A stretch of 64,000 bases of DNA from Loktanella atrilutea (GTDB lineage: Bacteria > Pseudomonadota > Alphaproteobacteria > Rhodobacterales > Rhodobacteraceae), in assembly GCF_900128995.1 (NCBI RefSeq), contig NZ_FQUE01000001.1:558001-622000 (forward strand), written 5' to 3'. Shown here piece by piece: positions 16,379 to 25,319 of the stretch. Every line of letters starts with the position of its first letter. Position 1 is the stretch's first letter. Below the pieces are notes generated by a model, which did not search any database, was not told the DNA's origin, and saw nothing but the letters and a program-made list of their open reading frames with translations. Both the position numbers and the translations under genes were made by a program.

Positions 16379-17188
16379 ATGGCTCATTCGCAAACCAAGC
16401 TGCACAGCCTCGATCCGGTCTGGCAGAAGATCACCGACGAGGCGCGCAGCGCGATCGAGGCGGCGCCGGGCATGGGGTCCATGCTGCATGCCGGTATCCT
16501 GCAGCACGACGGCTTCGACGACGCGCTCGCCTACCGCATGGCGATGAAGCTCGCCTCGTCCGAGATGTCGGCGCAGAACCTGCGCGAGATTGCCGACGAT
16601 GCCTATGCCCAGACGCCCGACCTGACGCTGGACGCACGCGCCGATCTGGTGGCGACGATGGACCGGGACCCGGCCTGCCACCGGCTGATGCAGCCCTTGA
16701 TGTTCTTCAAGGGCTATCAGGCGATTCAGGCCTACCGGCTGAGCCATTGGCTGTGGTCCGACGGTCAGTTCGATCTGGCCTATTTCATGCAGATGCGCGT
16801 GTCGGAGGTCTTTGGCGTGGACATTCACCCCGCCGCGAAGATCGGCAAGGGCATCATGATCGACCACGCCCATTCCATCGTCGTGGGCGAGACGGCGGTG
16901 GTGGGCGACAATGTGTCGATGCTGCATTCGGTGACGCTGGGCGGCACCGGCAAGGAAGAGGAAAAGAGGCACCCGACCATCGGCAACGGCGTGCTGATCG
17001 GGGCGGGGGCAAAGGTGCTGGGCAACATCACCATCGGCTATTGCAGCCGAATCGCGGCGGGGTCCGTCGTGCTGCACGACGTGCCGCCGATGAAGACCGT
17101 GGCCGGCGTGCCCGCCCGCATCGTGGGCGAAGCGGGCTGTTCGCAGCCGTCGGTCAGCATGGATCACATGCTGTCGCGGATCGAATGA
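16379..17188 (+). CDS. cysE: Serine O-acetyltransferase
   Basis: Acetylates L-serine to O-acetylserine, the first step of cysteine synthesis in the cytoplasm. The 269-aa protein has the N-terminal helical trimer domain (to about residue 140), then hexapeptide-repeat left-handed beta-helix motifs (GVDIHPAAKIGKGIMIDH, GETAVVGDNVSMLHSVTLGGTG, GAGAKVLGNITIG). The catalytic DH is in MIDHAHSIVVGE and the active-site His in LHSVTLGG. cysE directly after the GTA cluster is conserved synteny in Rhodobacterales. Confidence 0.96.
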   Translation: MAHSQTKLHSLDPVWQKITDEARSAIEAAPGMGSMLHAGILQHDGFDDALAYRMAMKLASSEMSAQNLREIADDAYAQTPDLTLDARADLVATMDRDPACHRLMQPLMFFKGYQAIQAYRLSHWLWSDGQFDLAYFMQMRVSEVFGVDIHPAAKIGKGIMIDHAHSIVVGETAVVGDNVSMLHSVTLGGTGKEEEKRHPTIGNGVLIGAGAKVLGNITIGYCSRIAAGSVVLHDVPPMKTVAGVPARIVGEAGCSQPSVSMDHMLSRIE

Positions 17189-17210
17189 GCGCATTGCAGG
17201 GCTGAACGCA

Positions 17211-17241
17211 AACCGCCGGGTCGCTGACCCGGCGGTTTTTT
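17211..17241 (+). terminator. Rho-independent terminator of cysE
   Basis: Perfect 12-bp stem AACCGCCGGGTC / GACCCGGCGGTT with a 3-nt loop, followed by a T-run (17236-17241). It lies between convergent cysE and pdhC, and ends cysE transcripts. On the opposite strand the T-run is short. Confidence 0.92.
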
Positions 17242-17260
17242 CGTGCGTGGTGGCAGGCTG

Positions 17261-18619
17261 TCAGGCCAGCATCGTCATCGGGTTTTCAAGGTTGTCCTTG
17301 ATCGCCTGCAGCAGGTTGGCCCCCAGCGCGCCGTCGATGACCCGGTGATCGACGGACAGGGTCACGGACATGACCGTGCCGACCGCCAGTTCGCCGTCCT
17401 TGCCGACGATCGGTTTCTTCACGCCGGCACCGACTGCGAGGATGGCGGAGTGCGGCGGATTGATGATCGCATCGAAATTGTCGATCCCGAACATGCCGAG
17501 GTTGCTGATCGCGAAGCTGCCGCCCTGATATTCGGCGGGGGCCAGCTTGCGGTCGCGGGCGCGGGTGGCGAGGTCCTTCATCTCTGCCGAGAGGGCGGAG
17601 AGGGACTTCATCTCGGCGTCCTTCAGCACGGGCGTGAAGAGCCCGCCTTCGATGGCGACGGCGACGGCCACGTCGGATTTCTTGAACTTCAGCGTGCGGT
17701 CGCCGGCCCAGACGGCGTTCGCTTCCGGCACCTGCTGCAGGGCCAGCGCGCAGGCCTTGATGATGAAATCGTTGACCGACAGCTTCACGCCGCGGCCTTC
17801 CAGCTGCTTGTTCAGCTGGGCGCGGAACTTCATCAGGTCGTCCAGCACGATATCGCGGCGCAGGTAGAAGTGGGGCACCGACTGCTTGGCTTCGGTCAGG
17901 CGGGCGGCGATGGTCTTGCGCATGCCGTCCAGCTTGACCTCTTCGAAGGGGCGGCCGTCGTACATCTTGATGACCTGATCGGTCGAGGGGCCGGAGGCCA
18001 TGGCGGCGCCCTTGGCGGGAGCCGGGGCGGCGTCGGATTTCGCGGCGGGTGCGGCGTCGGACTTGGCGGCCTTCGGCTGGGCCGTGGCGCTTTCGACATC
18101 GGCCTTCACGATGCGGCCATGCGGGCCGGAGCCGGTGATGTCGGCCAGATCAAGACCCTTGTCCGCGGCGATGCGACGGGCGAGCGGCGAGGCGAAGATG
18201 CGTCCGCCATCCTTGTCGCCAGCGGCGGGTGTCTTTGGCTTTTCCTGCTGGGCGGCGTCGCCTTCGCGTCCGTAGCCCTTGGCCGGCGCCGTCTGCTCCG
18301 ACGGTGTGGCCGGGGCGGCATGGGACGAGGCGTCGCCTTTCGGCGCCTCGGTCTTGCCGATGTCGTCGGCGCTCTCACCCTCGGCCAGCAGCACGGCGAT
18401 CACGTCGTTGACCTTCACGCCCTCGGTGCCTTCGGCCACCATGATCTTGCCGATCACGCCCTCGTCGACGGCCTCGAATTCCATCGTGGCCTTGTCGGTC
18501 TCGATCTCTGCCAGCAGGTCGCCGGACGACACGGTGTCGCCTTCCTTGACCAGCCACTTTGCCAGCGTGCCTTCCTCCATCGTGGGGGACAGGGCGGGCA
18601 TCAGGATTTCGGTTGGCAT
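17261..18619 (-). CDS. pdhC: Pyruvate dehydrogenase E2, dihydrolipoamide acetyltransferase
   Basis: Core of the pyruvate dehydrogenase complex; transfers the acetyl group to CoA. The 452-aa protein has an N-terminal lipoyl domain (lipoyl Lys about 43 in ETDKATMEF) and an Ala/Pro/Lys linker. The peripheral subunit-binding domain follows ([28 protein letters not shown], as successive motifs), then the catalytic domain with His425 in SVDHRVIDG. The start chosen is the ATG at 18619, overlapping the stop of the small upstream gene (TGATG) and preceded by GGGAAGAAG. The upstream extension of the frame is not protein-like. Confidence 0.96.
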   Translation of the reverse strand: MPTEILMPALSPTMEEGTLAKWLVKEGDTVSSGDLLAEIETDKATMEFEAVDEGVIGKIMVAEGTEGVKVNDVIAVLLAEGESADDIGKTEAPKGDASSHAAPATPSEQTAPAKGYGREGDAAQQEKPKTPAAGDKDGGRIFASPLARRIAADKGLDLADITGSGPHGRIVKADVESATAQPKAAKSDAAPAAKSDAAPAPAKGAAMASGPSTDQVIKMYDGRPFEEVKLDGMRKTIAARLTEAKQSVPHFYLRRDIVLDDLMKFRAQLNKQLEGRGVKLSVNDFIIKACALALQQVPEANAVWAGDRTLKFKKSDVAVAVAIEGGLFTPVLKDAEMKSLSALSAEMKDLATRARDRKLAPAEYQGGSFAISNLGMFGIDNFDAIINPPHSAILAVGAGVKKPIVGKDGELAVGTVMSVTLSVDHRVIDGALGANLLQAIKDNLENPMTMLA

Positions 18620-18873
18620 CAGCTTCTTCCCTTGAATGTCAGACGATCGAAGGGCGGCTCTGCGCTCCTTCCGTCGCTTATCGCCTTTACGGCCTTTTCC
18701 ACGTCCTCGGAGCGTTCCATGAACCATGACGACACGGCGTTGCCGTTGGCACCTTCGTCGATCTGTTCGTCGATGAAGGACCGCGGCGCGATGGCCGTCA
18801 GGGTGGTCTTGTCATCAACGACGACGTCGAGCGTCGCGTCGCCGTCCCGGTCTGTCCGCACGATCAGGGTCAT
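18619..18873 (-). CDS. Small unknown protein between pdhB and pdhC
   Basis: An 84-aa acidic protein starting 10 nt after the pdhB stop and sharing a TGATG junction with pdhC, so it is co-translated with the complex. The sequence begins [29 protein letters not shown] and contains [20 protein letters not shown]. There are no membrane segments and no known motif. Small ORFs occur here in related genomes. A role tied to pyruvate dehydrogenase is inference from context only. Confidence 0.72.
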   Translation of the reverse strand: MTLIVRTDRDGDATLDVVVDDKTTLTAIAPRSFIDEQIDEGANGNAVSSWFMERSEDVEKAVKAISDGRSAEPPFDRLTFKGRS

Positions 18874-18883
18874 GGTCTTGTCC

Positions 18884-20263
18884 TCAGGAATAGGTCACTT
18901 TCTTCACGGCCTCGATCACCTCTGCGGTGGTCGTCAGGGCCAGCTTTTCGAGGTTCGCGGCATAGGGCATGGGCACGTCCTTGCCGGTGCAGTTGATCAC
19001 CGGCGCGTCGAGGTAATCGAACGCCTCCTGCATGATGACGGAGGAGATGTAGCTGCCGACGCTGCCCTGCGGCCAGCCTTCCTCGACCGTGACGCAGCGG
19101 TTGGTCTTCTTGACCGACTCTATGATCGTCGCGGTGTCCATCGGGCGCAGGGTGCGCAGGTTGATGACCTCGGCCTCGATCCCGTCCTCTGCCAGCTTTT
19201 CCGCCGCCTGCAGGGCGTAGGTCATGCCGATGCCGAAGGACACGATGGTCACGGCGTCGCCGGCCCGTTCGATCTTGGCCTTGCCGAAGGGAATGGTGAA
19301 ATCGTCCAGCACCGGCACGTCGAAGCTGCGCCCGTAGAGGATCTCGTTTTCGAGGAAGATCACCGGGTTGGGATCGCGGATCGCGGATTTCATCAGACCC
19401 TTCGCGTCGGCGGCGGAATAGGGCATCACGACCTTCAGGCCCGGCACCTGCATGAACCATGCGGCGTAGTCCTGAGAGTGCTGCGCACCCACGCGGGCGG
19501 CGGCACCGTTCGGGCCGCGGAACACCATCGGGGCCCCCATCTGGCCGCCGGACATGTAGAGCGTCTTGGCAGCGGAGTTGATGATCTGGTCCATCGCCTG
19601 CATGGCGAAGTTGAAGGTCATGAATTCGACGATGGGACGCAGGCCACCAAAGGCCGCACCGACCGCGATGCCGGCAAAGCCGTGCTCGGTGATGGGCGTG
19701 TCGATGATGCGCTTCGCGCCGAATTCATCCAGCAGGCCCTGGCTGATCTTGTAGGCGCCCTGATATTCGGCAACCTCCTCGCCCATCAGCAGGACCTTGT
19801 CGTCGCGGCGCATTTCCTCGGCCATGGCGTCGCGCAGGGCCTCGCGGACCGTGGTGGACTTCATCTCGGTTCCCTCGGGCCAGTCGGGGCTGGCGTCGGC
19901 CTGTTTCGGCTCGGGATGGGATTTCGCCGCCGCGGGGGCGGTTTCGGAGGATTGTTCCTTGTCGGCGGGGACGGGGGCTTGCGCCTTGCTGTCGTCGACC
20001 TTGGCGTCGTCCATCGACTCGCCTTCCTCCAGCAGCACGGCGATCACGTCGTTGACCTTCACGCCCTCGGTGCCTTCGGCGACGACGATCTTGCCCATGA
20101 TGCCTTCGTCGACGGCCTCGAACTCCATCGTTGCCTTGTCGGTCTCGATCTCGGCCAGGATGTCGCCGGAGGAGACGGTGTCACCCTCCTTGACCAGCCA
20201 TTTCGCCAGCGTGCCTTCCTCCATCGTGGGGGACAGGGCGGGCATCAGAATCTCGGTTGCCAT
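18884..20263 (-). CDS. pdhB: Pyruvate dehydrogenase E1 beta with lipoyl domain
   Basis: The beta half of the thiamine-diphosphate E1 component. The 459-aa protein begins with a complete lipoyl domain nearly identical to that of PdhC (Lys43 in ETDKATMEF). A linker follows, then the transketolase-like pyrimidine-binding domain ([31 protein letters not shown]) and the C-terminal transketolase domain ([13 protein letters not shown]). A lipoyl domain fused to E1-beta is a hallmark of alphaproteobacterial complexes. It lies 4 nt after pdhA. Confidence 0.96.
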   Translation of the reverse strand: MATEILMPALSPTMEEGTLAKWLVKEGDTVSSGDILAEIETDKATMEFEAVDEGIMGKIVVAEGTEGVKVNDVIAVLLEEGESMDDAKVDDSKAQAPVPADKEQSSETAPAAAKSHPEPKQADASPDWPEGTEMKSTTVREALRDAMAEEMRRDDKVLLMGEEVAEYQGAYKISQGLLDEFGAKRIIDTPITEHGFAGIAVGAAFGGLRPIVEFMTFNFAMQAMDQIINSAAKTLYMSGGQMGAPMVFRGPNGAAARVGAQHSQDYAAWFMQVPGLKVVMPYSAADAKGLMKSAIRDPNPVIFLENEILYGRSFDVPVLDDFTIPFGKAKIERAGDAVTIVSFGIGMTYALQAAEKLAEDGIEAEVINLRTLRPMDTATIIESVKKTNRCVTVEEGWPQGSVGSYISSVIMQEAFDYLDAPVINCTGKDVPMPYAANLEKLALTTTAEVIEAVKKVTYS

Positions 20264-20267
20264 CGCT

Positions 20268-21293
20268 TCAGGCCTCCTGCGGAACTTCGGTTGCGTAGAT
20301 GTCGGTCCAGAGCTCGTCGACGCCCGGTTCCGGCGAGTCCTTGGAGAACTCGGCGGCCTCGTTGACGATGCCCTTGATCTCCTTGTCGATGGCCTTCAGG
20401 TCGTCCTCGGACGCGTGCTTGCCGGTCAGCAGCAGCTCGCGCACTTGCTCGATCGGGTCACGCTCGTCGCGCATCTTCTGCACTTCCTCGCGGGTCCGGT
20501 ATTTCGCCGGGTCGGACATGGAGTGGCCGCGGTAGCGATAGGTCTTCACCTCGAGGATGTAGGGGCCCTTGCCCGCGCGGCAGTGGGCGACGGCCTTTTC
20601 ACCGGCGGCCTTGACCGCCAGCACGTCCATGCCGTCCACTTCCTCGCCCGGGATGCCGTAGGCGGCGCCGCGTTCCCACAGGCTGGGCGACTTGGTCGAC
20701 CGCTTGACGCTGGTGCCCATCGCATACTGGTTGTTCTCGATCACGAAGATCACAGGCAGGTCCCAGAGTTCCGCCATGTTGTAGGTTTCGTAGACCTGAC
20801 CCTGGTTTGCGGCGCCGTCGCCGAAATAGGCGAAGGTCACGCGGTCGTTGCCGAGATACTTGTCGGCAAAGGCGAGGCCCGCACCCAACGGCACCTGAGC
20901 CGCGACGATCCCGTGGCCGCCGTAGAAGTGCTTTTCCTTCGAGAACATGTGCATGCTCCCGCCCTTGCCCTTGGAATAGCCGCCCTCGCGGCCCGTCAGT
21001 TCGGCCATGACGCCCTTGGGGTCCATGCCGCAGGCCAGCATGTGACCGTGGTCGCGATAGGATGTGACGCGCTTGTCGCCTTCGGCGGCGGCGGCTTCCA
21101 GTCCCACGACGACGGCTTCCTGTCCGATGTAGAGGTGACAGAACCCGCCGATCAGGCCCATCCCGTACAACTGACCGGCCTTTTCCTCGAACCGGCGGAT
21201 CATCAGCATCTCGCGGTAATGGCCCAGCAGTTCCTCTGCCGAGACATTGGCACGGTGATCCTGAGGATTGGCTTCCTGTTTCTTCGGCGGCAT
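20268..21293 (-). CDS. pdhA: Pyruvate dehydrogenase E1 alpha
   Basis: Decarboxylates pyruvate with thiamine diphosphate and reductively acetylates the lipoyl arm. The 341-aa protein has the ThDP motif [20 protein letters not shown] continuing to [10 protein letters not shown], and the loop [16 protein letters not shown]. The ATG at 21293 is preferred because GAGGGAG lies 6 nt upstream; a GTG at 21299 is the alternative. First gene of the pdh operon, behind a promoter with an operator-like palindrome. Confidence 0.96.
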   Translation of the reverse strand: MPPKKQEANPQDHRANVSAEELLGHYREMLMIRRFEEKAGQLYGMGLIGGFCHLYIGQEAVVVGLEAAAAEGDKRVTSYRDHGHMLACGMDPKGVMAELTGREGGYSKGKGGSMHMFSKEKHFYGGHGIVAAQVPLGAGLAFADKYLGNDRVTFAYFGDGAANQGQVYETYNMAELWDLPVIFVIENNQYAMGTSVKRSTKSPSLWERGAAYGIPGEEVDGMDVLAVKAAGEKAVAHCRAGKGPYILEVKTYRYRGHSMSDPAKYRTREEVQKMRDERDPIEQVRELLLTGKHASEDDLKAIDKEIKGIVNEAAEFSKDSPEPGVDELWTDIYATEVPQEA

Positions 21294-21319
21294 GGTCACT
21301 CCCTCTGCACAGCGACAGA

Positions 21320-21337
21320 TAGTTTAGCGTTAAACTA
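21320..21337. promoter_or_regulatory. Operator-like palindrome at the pdhA promoter
   Basis: Perfect 7-bp arms TAGTTTA (21320-21326) and TAAACTA (21331-21337) with a GCGT centre. It sits between the pdhA -10 element and the start codon, about where transcription would begin, which is typical of a repressor site. The binding protein is unknown. Confidence 0.6.
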
Positions 21338-21344
21338 ACTGATG

Positions 21345-21373
21345 ATGATAGAGAGGCCTTGGCCGCAACGCAA
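21345..21373 (-). promoter_or_regulatory. Candidate pdhA promoter
   Basis: Reading the minus strand: -35-like TTGCGT (plus 21368-21373), a 17-nt spacer, and -10-like TATCAT (plus 21345-21350), ending about 52 bp upstream of the pdhA ATG. Spacing is ideal for a sigma-70-type promoter. Confidence 0.55.
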
Positions 21374-21399
21374 TGCGATCCGGCCAGTTTCTGCCGAAG

Positions 21400-21699
21400 T
21401 TACTGGATGACGATCTCGTCGGTGCGGACCATGCCCAGCACGTCGCGCGCCTGACTGTCCAGAAGGTCGAGGTCGAGGAAGTCGTCCGACAGGCGCTTGG
21501 TCAGGTTTTCCATCCGGGCAACCTCGACATTCAGGGTGGAGAGTTCGTCGCGCAGACCGCGCGCCTCGTCGTCGACTTCGGCCCGCTTGAAAGCGCCGTA
21601 GTCGCCCTGCACGGCGGCGAACATGAAGTAGAGCCCCAGCATCAGGGTCACGAGAAAGTAGATCAGTGTGCCCAGACCGGGGCGTGTCCGCTCGTTCAT
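21400..21699 (-). CDS. ftsB: FtsB/DivIC-type cell division protein
   Basis: A 99-aa septum-formation initiator of the FtsB family, a small bitopic protein linking FtsQ and FtsL in the divisome. A short cytoplasmic N-terminus is followed by one membrane helix (LGTLIYFLVTLMLGLYFMF). A coiled coil follows (ARGLRDELSTLNVEVARMENLTKRL), then the C-terminal DLLDSQARDVLGMVRTDEIVI typical of FtsB. The start at 21699 fits the family; an ATG at 21747 would add 16 non-conserved residues. It lies upstream of pdhA on the same strand, as in related genomes. Confidence 0.9.
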   Translation of the reverse strand: MNERTRPGLGTLIYFLVTLMLGLYFMFAAVQGDYGAFKRAEVDDEARGLRDELSTLNVEVARMENLTKRLSDDFLDLDLLDSQARDVLGMVRTDEIVIQ

Positions 21700-21762
21700 C
21701 GCTGCCTCGCGCGCCTCGGAACGGGCGCTTCGCGGACATTCTTCCATATAACGTCCGACAGG

Positions 21763-21803
21763 AAAAGACGGTCCGGGGGGCTTCTCGCAAATTCCCCGGA
21801 CCG
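21763..21803 (-). terminator. Terminator of the aldolase gene
   Basis: Perfect 10-bp stem CGGTCCGGGG / CCCCGGACCG (plus 21769-21778 and 21794-21803), followed on the minus strand by TCTTTT. It lies just after the aldolase stop codon. Confidence 0.75.
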
Positions 21804-21816
21804 TGTCATGACGGAC

Positions 21817-22707
21817 TCAATCCGCGGTAGAGGCCGCGTGGATCGCGTCGATGGTCGCGGCGATGCTGTCGTTGAACTCCGCATCCGACTGGTCGACCGA
21901 CAGCCGTTCGGTCAGGGCGCGGCTGAAGCTGGCGATGATGCCGGGATTCAGTGTCAGGCGACGCGTCGCCTCTTCCAGACTGTAGCCCCCCGACAGGGCC
22001 ACGACACGCATGACCTTGGGGTGGTCGACCAGTACCTGATAGAAGCCCGGCATTTCCGGCAGGGTCAGCTTCAGCATGACCTCCGTCCCGTCGGGCAAAT
22101 CGTCCAGGTGACGCAGGATGCTGTCGCGCAGCAGGGTCTCTGCCTCTTGCTTGTCGGGGATGCTGATCGTGACCTCGGGCTCCAGAATCGGCATCATGTC
22201 GTGCGCCAGCACCTGACGCGCGACGTCGAACTGCTGCGCCACGATGGCATCTATCCCCTTGGCATTGGCAGCCTGGATGACAGAGCGTTCCTTGGTGCCG
22301 AAGACGCCCAGATCGTGGGCGCGGTCCAGCAGCGCGTCGAGGCCCGGCATCGGCTTCATCAGTTGCACGCCGTCGGCCTGCTGTTCCAGTCCCTTGTCGA
22401 TCTTCAGGAAGGGGACGACGCCCTGCGTGTTCCACAGGTGGGCCGCTGCCGGTTCGCCCGCGAAGTCGCGGTCCATCGTATCCTCGAACAGGATGGCGCC
22501 GACGACCTTGTCGCCGTTGAAGGCGGGGGCCGCGACGATGCGCGCGCGCATGGCGTGGATGGTGTCGAACATCTCGGCGTCGCCGGAATAGGCGTCCTCC
22601 TTGACGCCGTATTGCGTCAGCGCCTTGGGCGTGGACCCGCCGCTTTGATCCAGTGCCGCGATGAAGCCGTTGCCCGCACGCACCTTGGCCGCCATGTCCT
22701 TGTTCAC
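21817..22707 (-). CDS. Class I fructose-bisphosphate aldolase
   Basis: Schiff-base aldolase of glycolysis/gluconeogenesis, splitting fructose 1,6-bisphosphate into triose phosphates. The 296-aa protein matches the bacterial class I family: AALDQSGGSTPKAL at the N-terminus, the NTQGVVPFLKIDKGLE region, the Schiff-base Lys in VMLKLTLPE, and the phosphate-binding ALSGGYSLEEA. It starts with GTG at 22707 behind AGAGGAGCG. It lies downstream of pgk on the same strand. Confidence 0.94.
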   Translation of the reverse strand: MNKDMAAKVRAGNGFIAALDQSGGSTPKALTQYGVKEDAYSGDAEMFDTIHAMRARIVAAPAFNGDKVVGAILFEDTMDRDFAGEPAAAHLWNTQGVVPFLKIDKGLEQQADGVQLMKPMPGLDALLDRAHDLGVFGTKERSVIQAANAKGIDAIVAQQFDVARQVLAHDMMPILEPEVTISIPDKQEAETLLRDSILRHLDDLPDGTEVMLKLTLPEMPGFYQVLVDHPKVMRVVALSGGYSLEEATRRLTLNPGIIASFSRALTERLSVDQSDAEFNDSIAATIDAIHAASTAD

Positions 22708-22739
22708 CCTGTCGCTCCTCTTAAGTCCGGGGCTTTATG

Positions 22740-22770
22740 CGCCCCCCAGCCCGTGGATAGGCGGGGGGCG
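22740..22770. repeat. GC-rich stem-loop between pgk and aldolase
   Basis: Arms CGCCCCCC (22740-22747) and GGGGGGCG (22763-22770). No T-run follows on the minus strand. A weak or factor-dependent terminator of pgk, or an RNA-stabilising hairpin, is possible. Confidence 0.4.
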
Positions 22771-22808
22771 TGCGGGTGGCAATTCTGGTAACGCTAACGC
22801 GGCGGCGA

Positions 22809-23987
22809 TTAGTTTTCGAGCGCGGCGACACCCGGCAGGGTCTTGCCTTCCATCCATTCCAGAAAGGCGCCGCCGGCGGTGCTGACGTAGGTGAAATCGC
22901 CGGCCACGCCCGCCTTGTTCAGCGCCGCCACCGTGTCGCCGCCGCCGGCGACGGAGGTCAGCTTGCCCGCGCGCGTCAGATCTGCGGCGGCTTGTGCGGC
23001 GGCATTGGTCGCGGCGTCGAAGGGCGCGATCTCGAACGCGCCGAGGGGGCCGTTCCAGACGAGTGTCTTTGCCCGCTCCAGCACCTGCACGATATGCGCG
23101 ACGGAATCGGGGCCCGCGTCGAGGATCATGGCGTCCGCCGGGCAATCCTCGGTCTTTACCGTTTCGTTCGCGGCGCCGGCCTTGAATTCACGCGCCACGA
23201 CGACGTCGCGGGGCAGCAGGATCTCGCATCCCCTGTCGGCGGCCTTTTGCGCGATGTCGCGGGCGGTCTGGGCCAGATCGTGCTCGCACAGGCTTTTTCC
23301 CACGTCGATGCCGGAAGCGGCGAGGAAGGTGTTCGCCATGCCGCCGCCGATCACAAGCACGTCGACCTTTTCCACGAGGTGCGACAGCAGGTCGAGCTTG
23401 GTCGAGACCTTGGCCCCGCCGACCACGGCCATGACGGGCCTTTCGGGGTTGCCAAGCGCCTTGTCCAGCGCGCCCAGTTCCTCTGCCATCAGGCGACCGG
23501 CGCAGGCGGGCAGCAGGTGGGCCAGTGCCGCCGTGCTGGCATGGGCCCGGTGCGCGGCGGAAAAGGCGTCGTTGACGTAGACGTCGCCCAGCGAGGCGAG
23601 GCGCTGCGCGAAGCCTTCGTCGTTGCCTTCCTCGCCGGGGTTGAAGCGCAGGTTTTCCAGCAGGGCCACATCGCCGTCCCCCATCGCAGCGACGCCTTCG
23701 CCATACTTGCCGTCGAGAAAGATCACGTCCTGACCAAGTGCCGCTTCCAGTACGGGCACGATCTGGCGCAGCGACATTTCCGGCACGACCTTGCCCTTGG
23801 GGCGGTCGAAGTGGGCCAGCAGGATCGGCTTGCCGCCCTTGGCCTGAATGTCCTTCACCGTCGGCACGATCCGGTCGATGCGCGTGGTGTCGGTGACGCG
23901 CCCGTCCTCGACCGGCACGTTGATGTCCACACGCACCAGCACGCGCTTGCCCGTCAGGGTCATGTCGTCAAGGGTCTTCCAAGCCAT
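22809..23987 (-). CDS. pgk: Phosphoglycerate kinase
   Basis: Transfers the acyl phosphate of 1,3-bisphosphoglycerate to ADP. The full-length 392-aa protein has [13 protein letters not shown] (substrate-binding N-domain), [40 protein letters not shown] and the C-terminal nucleotide loop [12 protein letters not shown]. One oddity is that the usual GRP after the early His reads HFDRPKG (Asp61 in place of Gly). Start is the ATG at 23987. Confidence 0.96.
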   Translation of the reverse strand: MAWKTLDDMTLTGKRVLVRVDINVPVEDGRVTDTTRIDRIVPTVKDIQAKGGKPILLAHFDRPKGKVVPEMSLRQIVPVLEAALGQDVIFLDGKYGEGVAAMGDGDVALLENLRFNPGEEGNDEGFAQRLASLGDVYVNDAFSAAHRAHASTAALAHLLPACAGRLMAEELGALDKALGNPERPVMAVVGGAKVSTKLDLLSHLVEKVDVLVIGGGMANTFLAASGIDVGKSLCEHDLAQTARDIAQKAADRGCEILLPRDVVVAREFKAGAANETVKTEDCPADAMILDAGPDSVAHIVQVLERAKTLVWNGPLGAFEIAPFDAATNAAAQAAADLTRAGKLTSVAGGGDTVAALNKAGVAGDFTYVSTAGGAFLEWMEGKTLPGVAALEN

Positions 23988-24116
23988 GTCCGGCCTCCAT
24001 CCGCTGTTCAGCCGTATTCCTGTGGGATGACCGGGGCCACGTCAACCGGGCGTGACTTGGCATCGGGCGGCATCCGCCATATGTGAGGGGCAAGTTCCGA
24101 ACAATGAGGTGCCCCA

Positions 24117-24623
24117 ATGGCCGATATCAAAGATCCTGAAAACACGATCATCCTGACGCTGAAGGATGGCGACGTGATCATCCAGCTGCTGCCCGACATC
24201 GCGCCCAAGCACGTCGAGCGGATGAAGACCCTGACCCGTGCGGGCGCCTACGACAACGTCGCCTTTCACCGGGTGATCGACGGCTTCATGGCGCAGACCG
24301 GCGACGTGGAACACGCGAACATGGAAAAGGACTACAACCCCGGCCGCGCCGGGACCGGCGGGTCCGAACACCCCGACCTGCCGGCGGAATTCGGCAAGGT
24401 GCCGCATGCGCGCGGGTCGATCGGGGCCGCACGTTCCGCCAACCCGAATTCGGCCAACAGCCAGTTCTTCATCAACTTCAAGGACAACGATTTCCTGAAC
24501 GGCCAGTATACGGTCTACGGTCAGGTGATCGAGGGCATGGCCCATGTCGACAAGATCGCCAAGGGCGAGCCGCCGCGCAACCCGGACCGGATCATCAGCA
24601 TGAAGGTGGCCGCCGATGCTTAA
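24117..24623 (+). CDS. Cyclophilin-type peptidyl-prolyl isomerase, cytoplasmic
   Basis: A 168-aa PpiB-like cyclophilin without a signal peptide, so probably cytoplasmic. Active-site elements are YDNVAFHRVIDGFMAQTGD (Arg in FHRV), ARSANPNSANSQFFINF, and NGQYTVYGQVIEGM. It diverges from pgk. Its end overlaps the start of the second cyclophilin by 8 nt, so the two are translated together. Confidence 0.95.
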   Translation: MADIKDPENTIILTLKDGDVIIQLLPDIAPKHVERMKTLTRAGAYDNVAFHRVIDGFMAQTGDVEHANMEKDYNPGRAGTGGSEHPDLPAEFGKVPHARGSIGAARSANPNSANSQFFINFKDNDFLNGQYTVYGQVIEGMAHVDKIAKGEPPRNPDRIISMKVAADA

Positions 24624-25164
24624 GCTTGCAGCAGCCCTGACGATGCTGGCCGCGCCCGCGATGGCGGACGGTCTGGACATCACCATCGCCGGTCAGGCGA
24701 ACGGCACGATCCACGTCGACCTGTTCAAGGACAGCGCGCCGCAGCACGTGGCCCAGATCGAGAAGATCGCCGAAGAGGGCGGTTACGACAACGTCGTGTT
24801 CCACCGCGTCATCGACGGATTCATGGCGCAGACCGGCGACGTGCAATACGGCAAGGCCGGCGGCGACACGGCGCAGGCCGGCATGGGCGGATCAGAGCTT
24901 CCGGACATTCCGGCGGAATTCAACACTGACATGAGTTTCGACCGCGGCGTCGTGGGCATGGCCCGCAGCCAGGACCCGAACTCGGCCAACAGCCAGTTCT
25001 TCATCATGTTCGCGCCGGGTCCGTTCCTAGACGGGCAGTACACCATCGTCGGTCAGGTGACCGAGGGCATGGACGTGGTCGACCAGATCAAGCGCGGCGA
25101 TGGCCCGAACGGGTCCGTCACCGGAGAGCCGGACGTGATGACCAAGGTCGTCGTCACCGAATAG
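24616..25164 (+). CDS. Cyclophilin-type peptidyl-prolyl isomerase, periplasmic
   Basis: A 182-aa paralogue of the preceding gene with an N-terminal signal peptide (LKLAAALTMLAAPAMA, cleavage after AMA). It is probably exported to catalyse proline isomerisation during folding of periplasmic and outer-membrane proteins. It keeps the core motifs YDNVVFHRVIDGFMAQTGD and NSANSQFFIMF. The tandem pair, one copy with and one without a signal, suggests an old duplication. Confidence 0.95.
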   Translation: MLKLAAALTMLAAPAMADGLDITIAGQANGTIHVDLFKDSAPQHVAQIEKIAEEGGYDNVVFHRVIDGFMAQTGDVQYGKAGGDTAQAGMGGSELPDIPAEFNTDMSFDRGVVGMARSQDPNSANSQFFIMFAPGPFLDGQYTIVGQVTEGMDVVDQIKRGDGPNGSVTGEPDVMTKVVVTE

Positions 25165-25192
25165 GTCGCGGCACCCGTCTTGAAACAGCGGA

Positions 25193-25212
25193 GCGGGCCC
25201 TGCGGGGCCCGC
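25193..25212 (+). repeat. Hairpin after the cyclophilin pair
   Basis: Arms GCGGGCCC (25193-25200) and GGGCCCGC (25205-25212) with a 4-nt loop, 29 nt after the stop. There is no T-run, so it is at most a weak terminator. Confidence 0.45.
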
Positions 25213-25271
25213 ACGACATTCCGGGTCCCGGTGGCGCCGCAGGGTGTAGCTGACCGGGCGGTCGGTGGTGT

Positions 25272-25318
25272 GGTTGGGCCGGAGCCTCCGGCGGGGATAT
25301 TTCCAAGACAGAGAGACG
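25272..25318 (+). repeat. Dispersed intergenic repeat, copy 1
   Basis: A GC-rich hairpin (GCCGGAG / CTCCGGC) is followed by GGGGATATTTCC and an A/G-rich tail. It resembles the two other copies near 56290 and 60690 and the short intergenic element common in Rhodobacteraceae genomes. It lies 3' of the cyclophilins and before the convergent selO. Confidence 0.5.
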
Positions 25319-25319
25319 C

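Noticed and set aside
17243-20365. Very long open frame on the plus strand (over 1000 codons) opposite pdhC and pdhB
   Set aside because: It is the antisense shadow of the pdh genes in high-GC codon usage. Its translation is a repetitive His/Gly/Asp/Arg-rich string with no domain, and the minus-strand genes are unmistakable.
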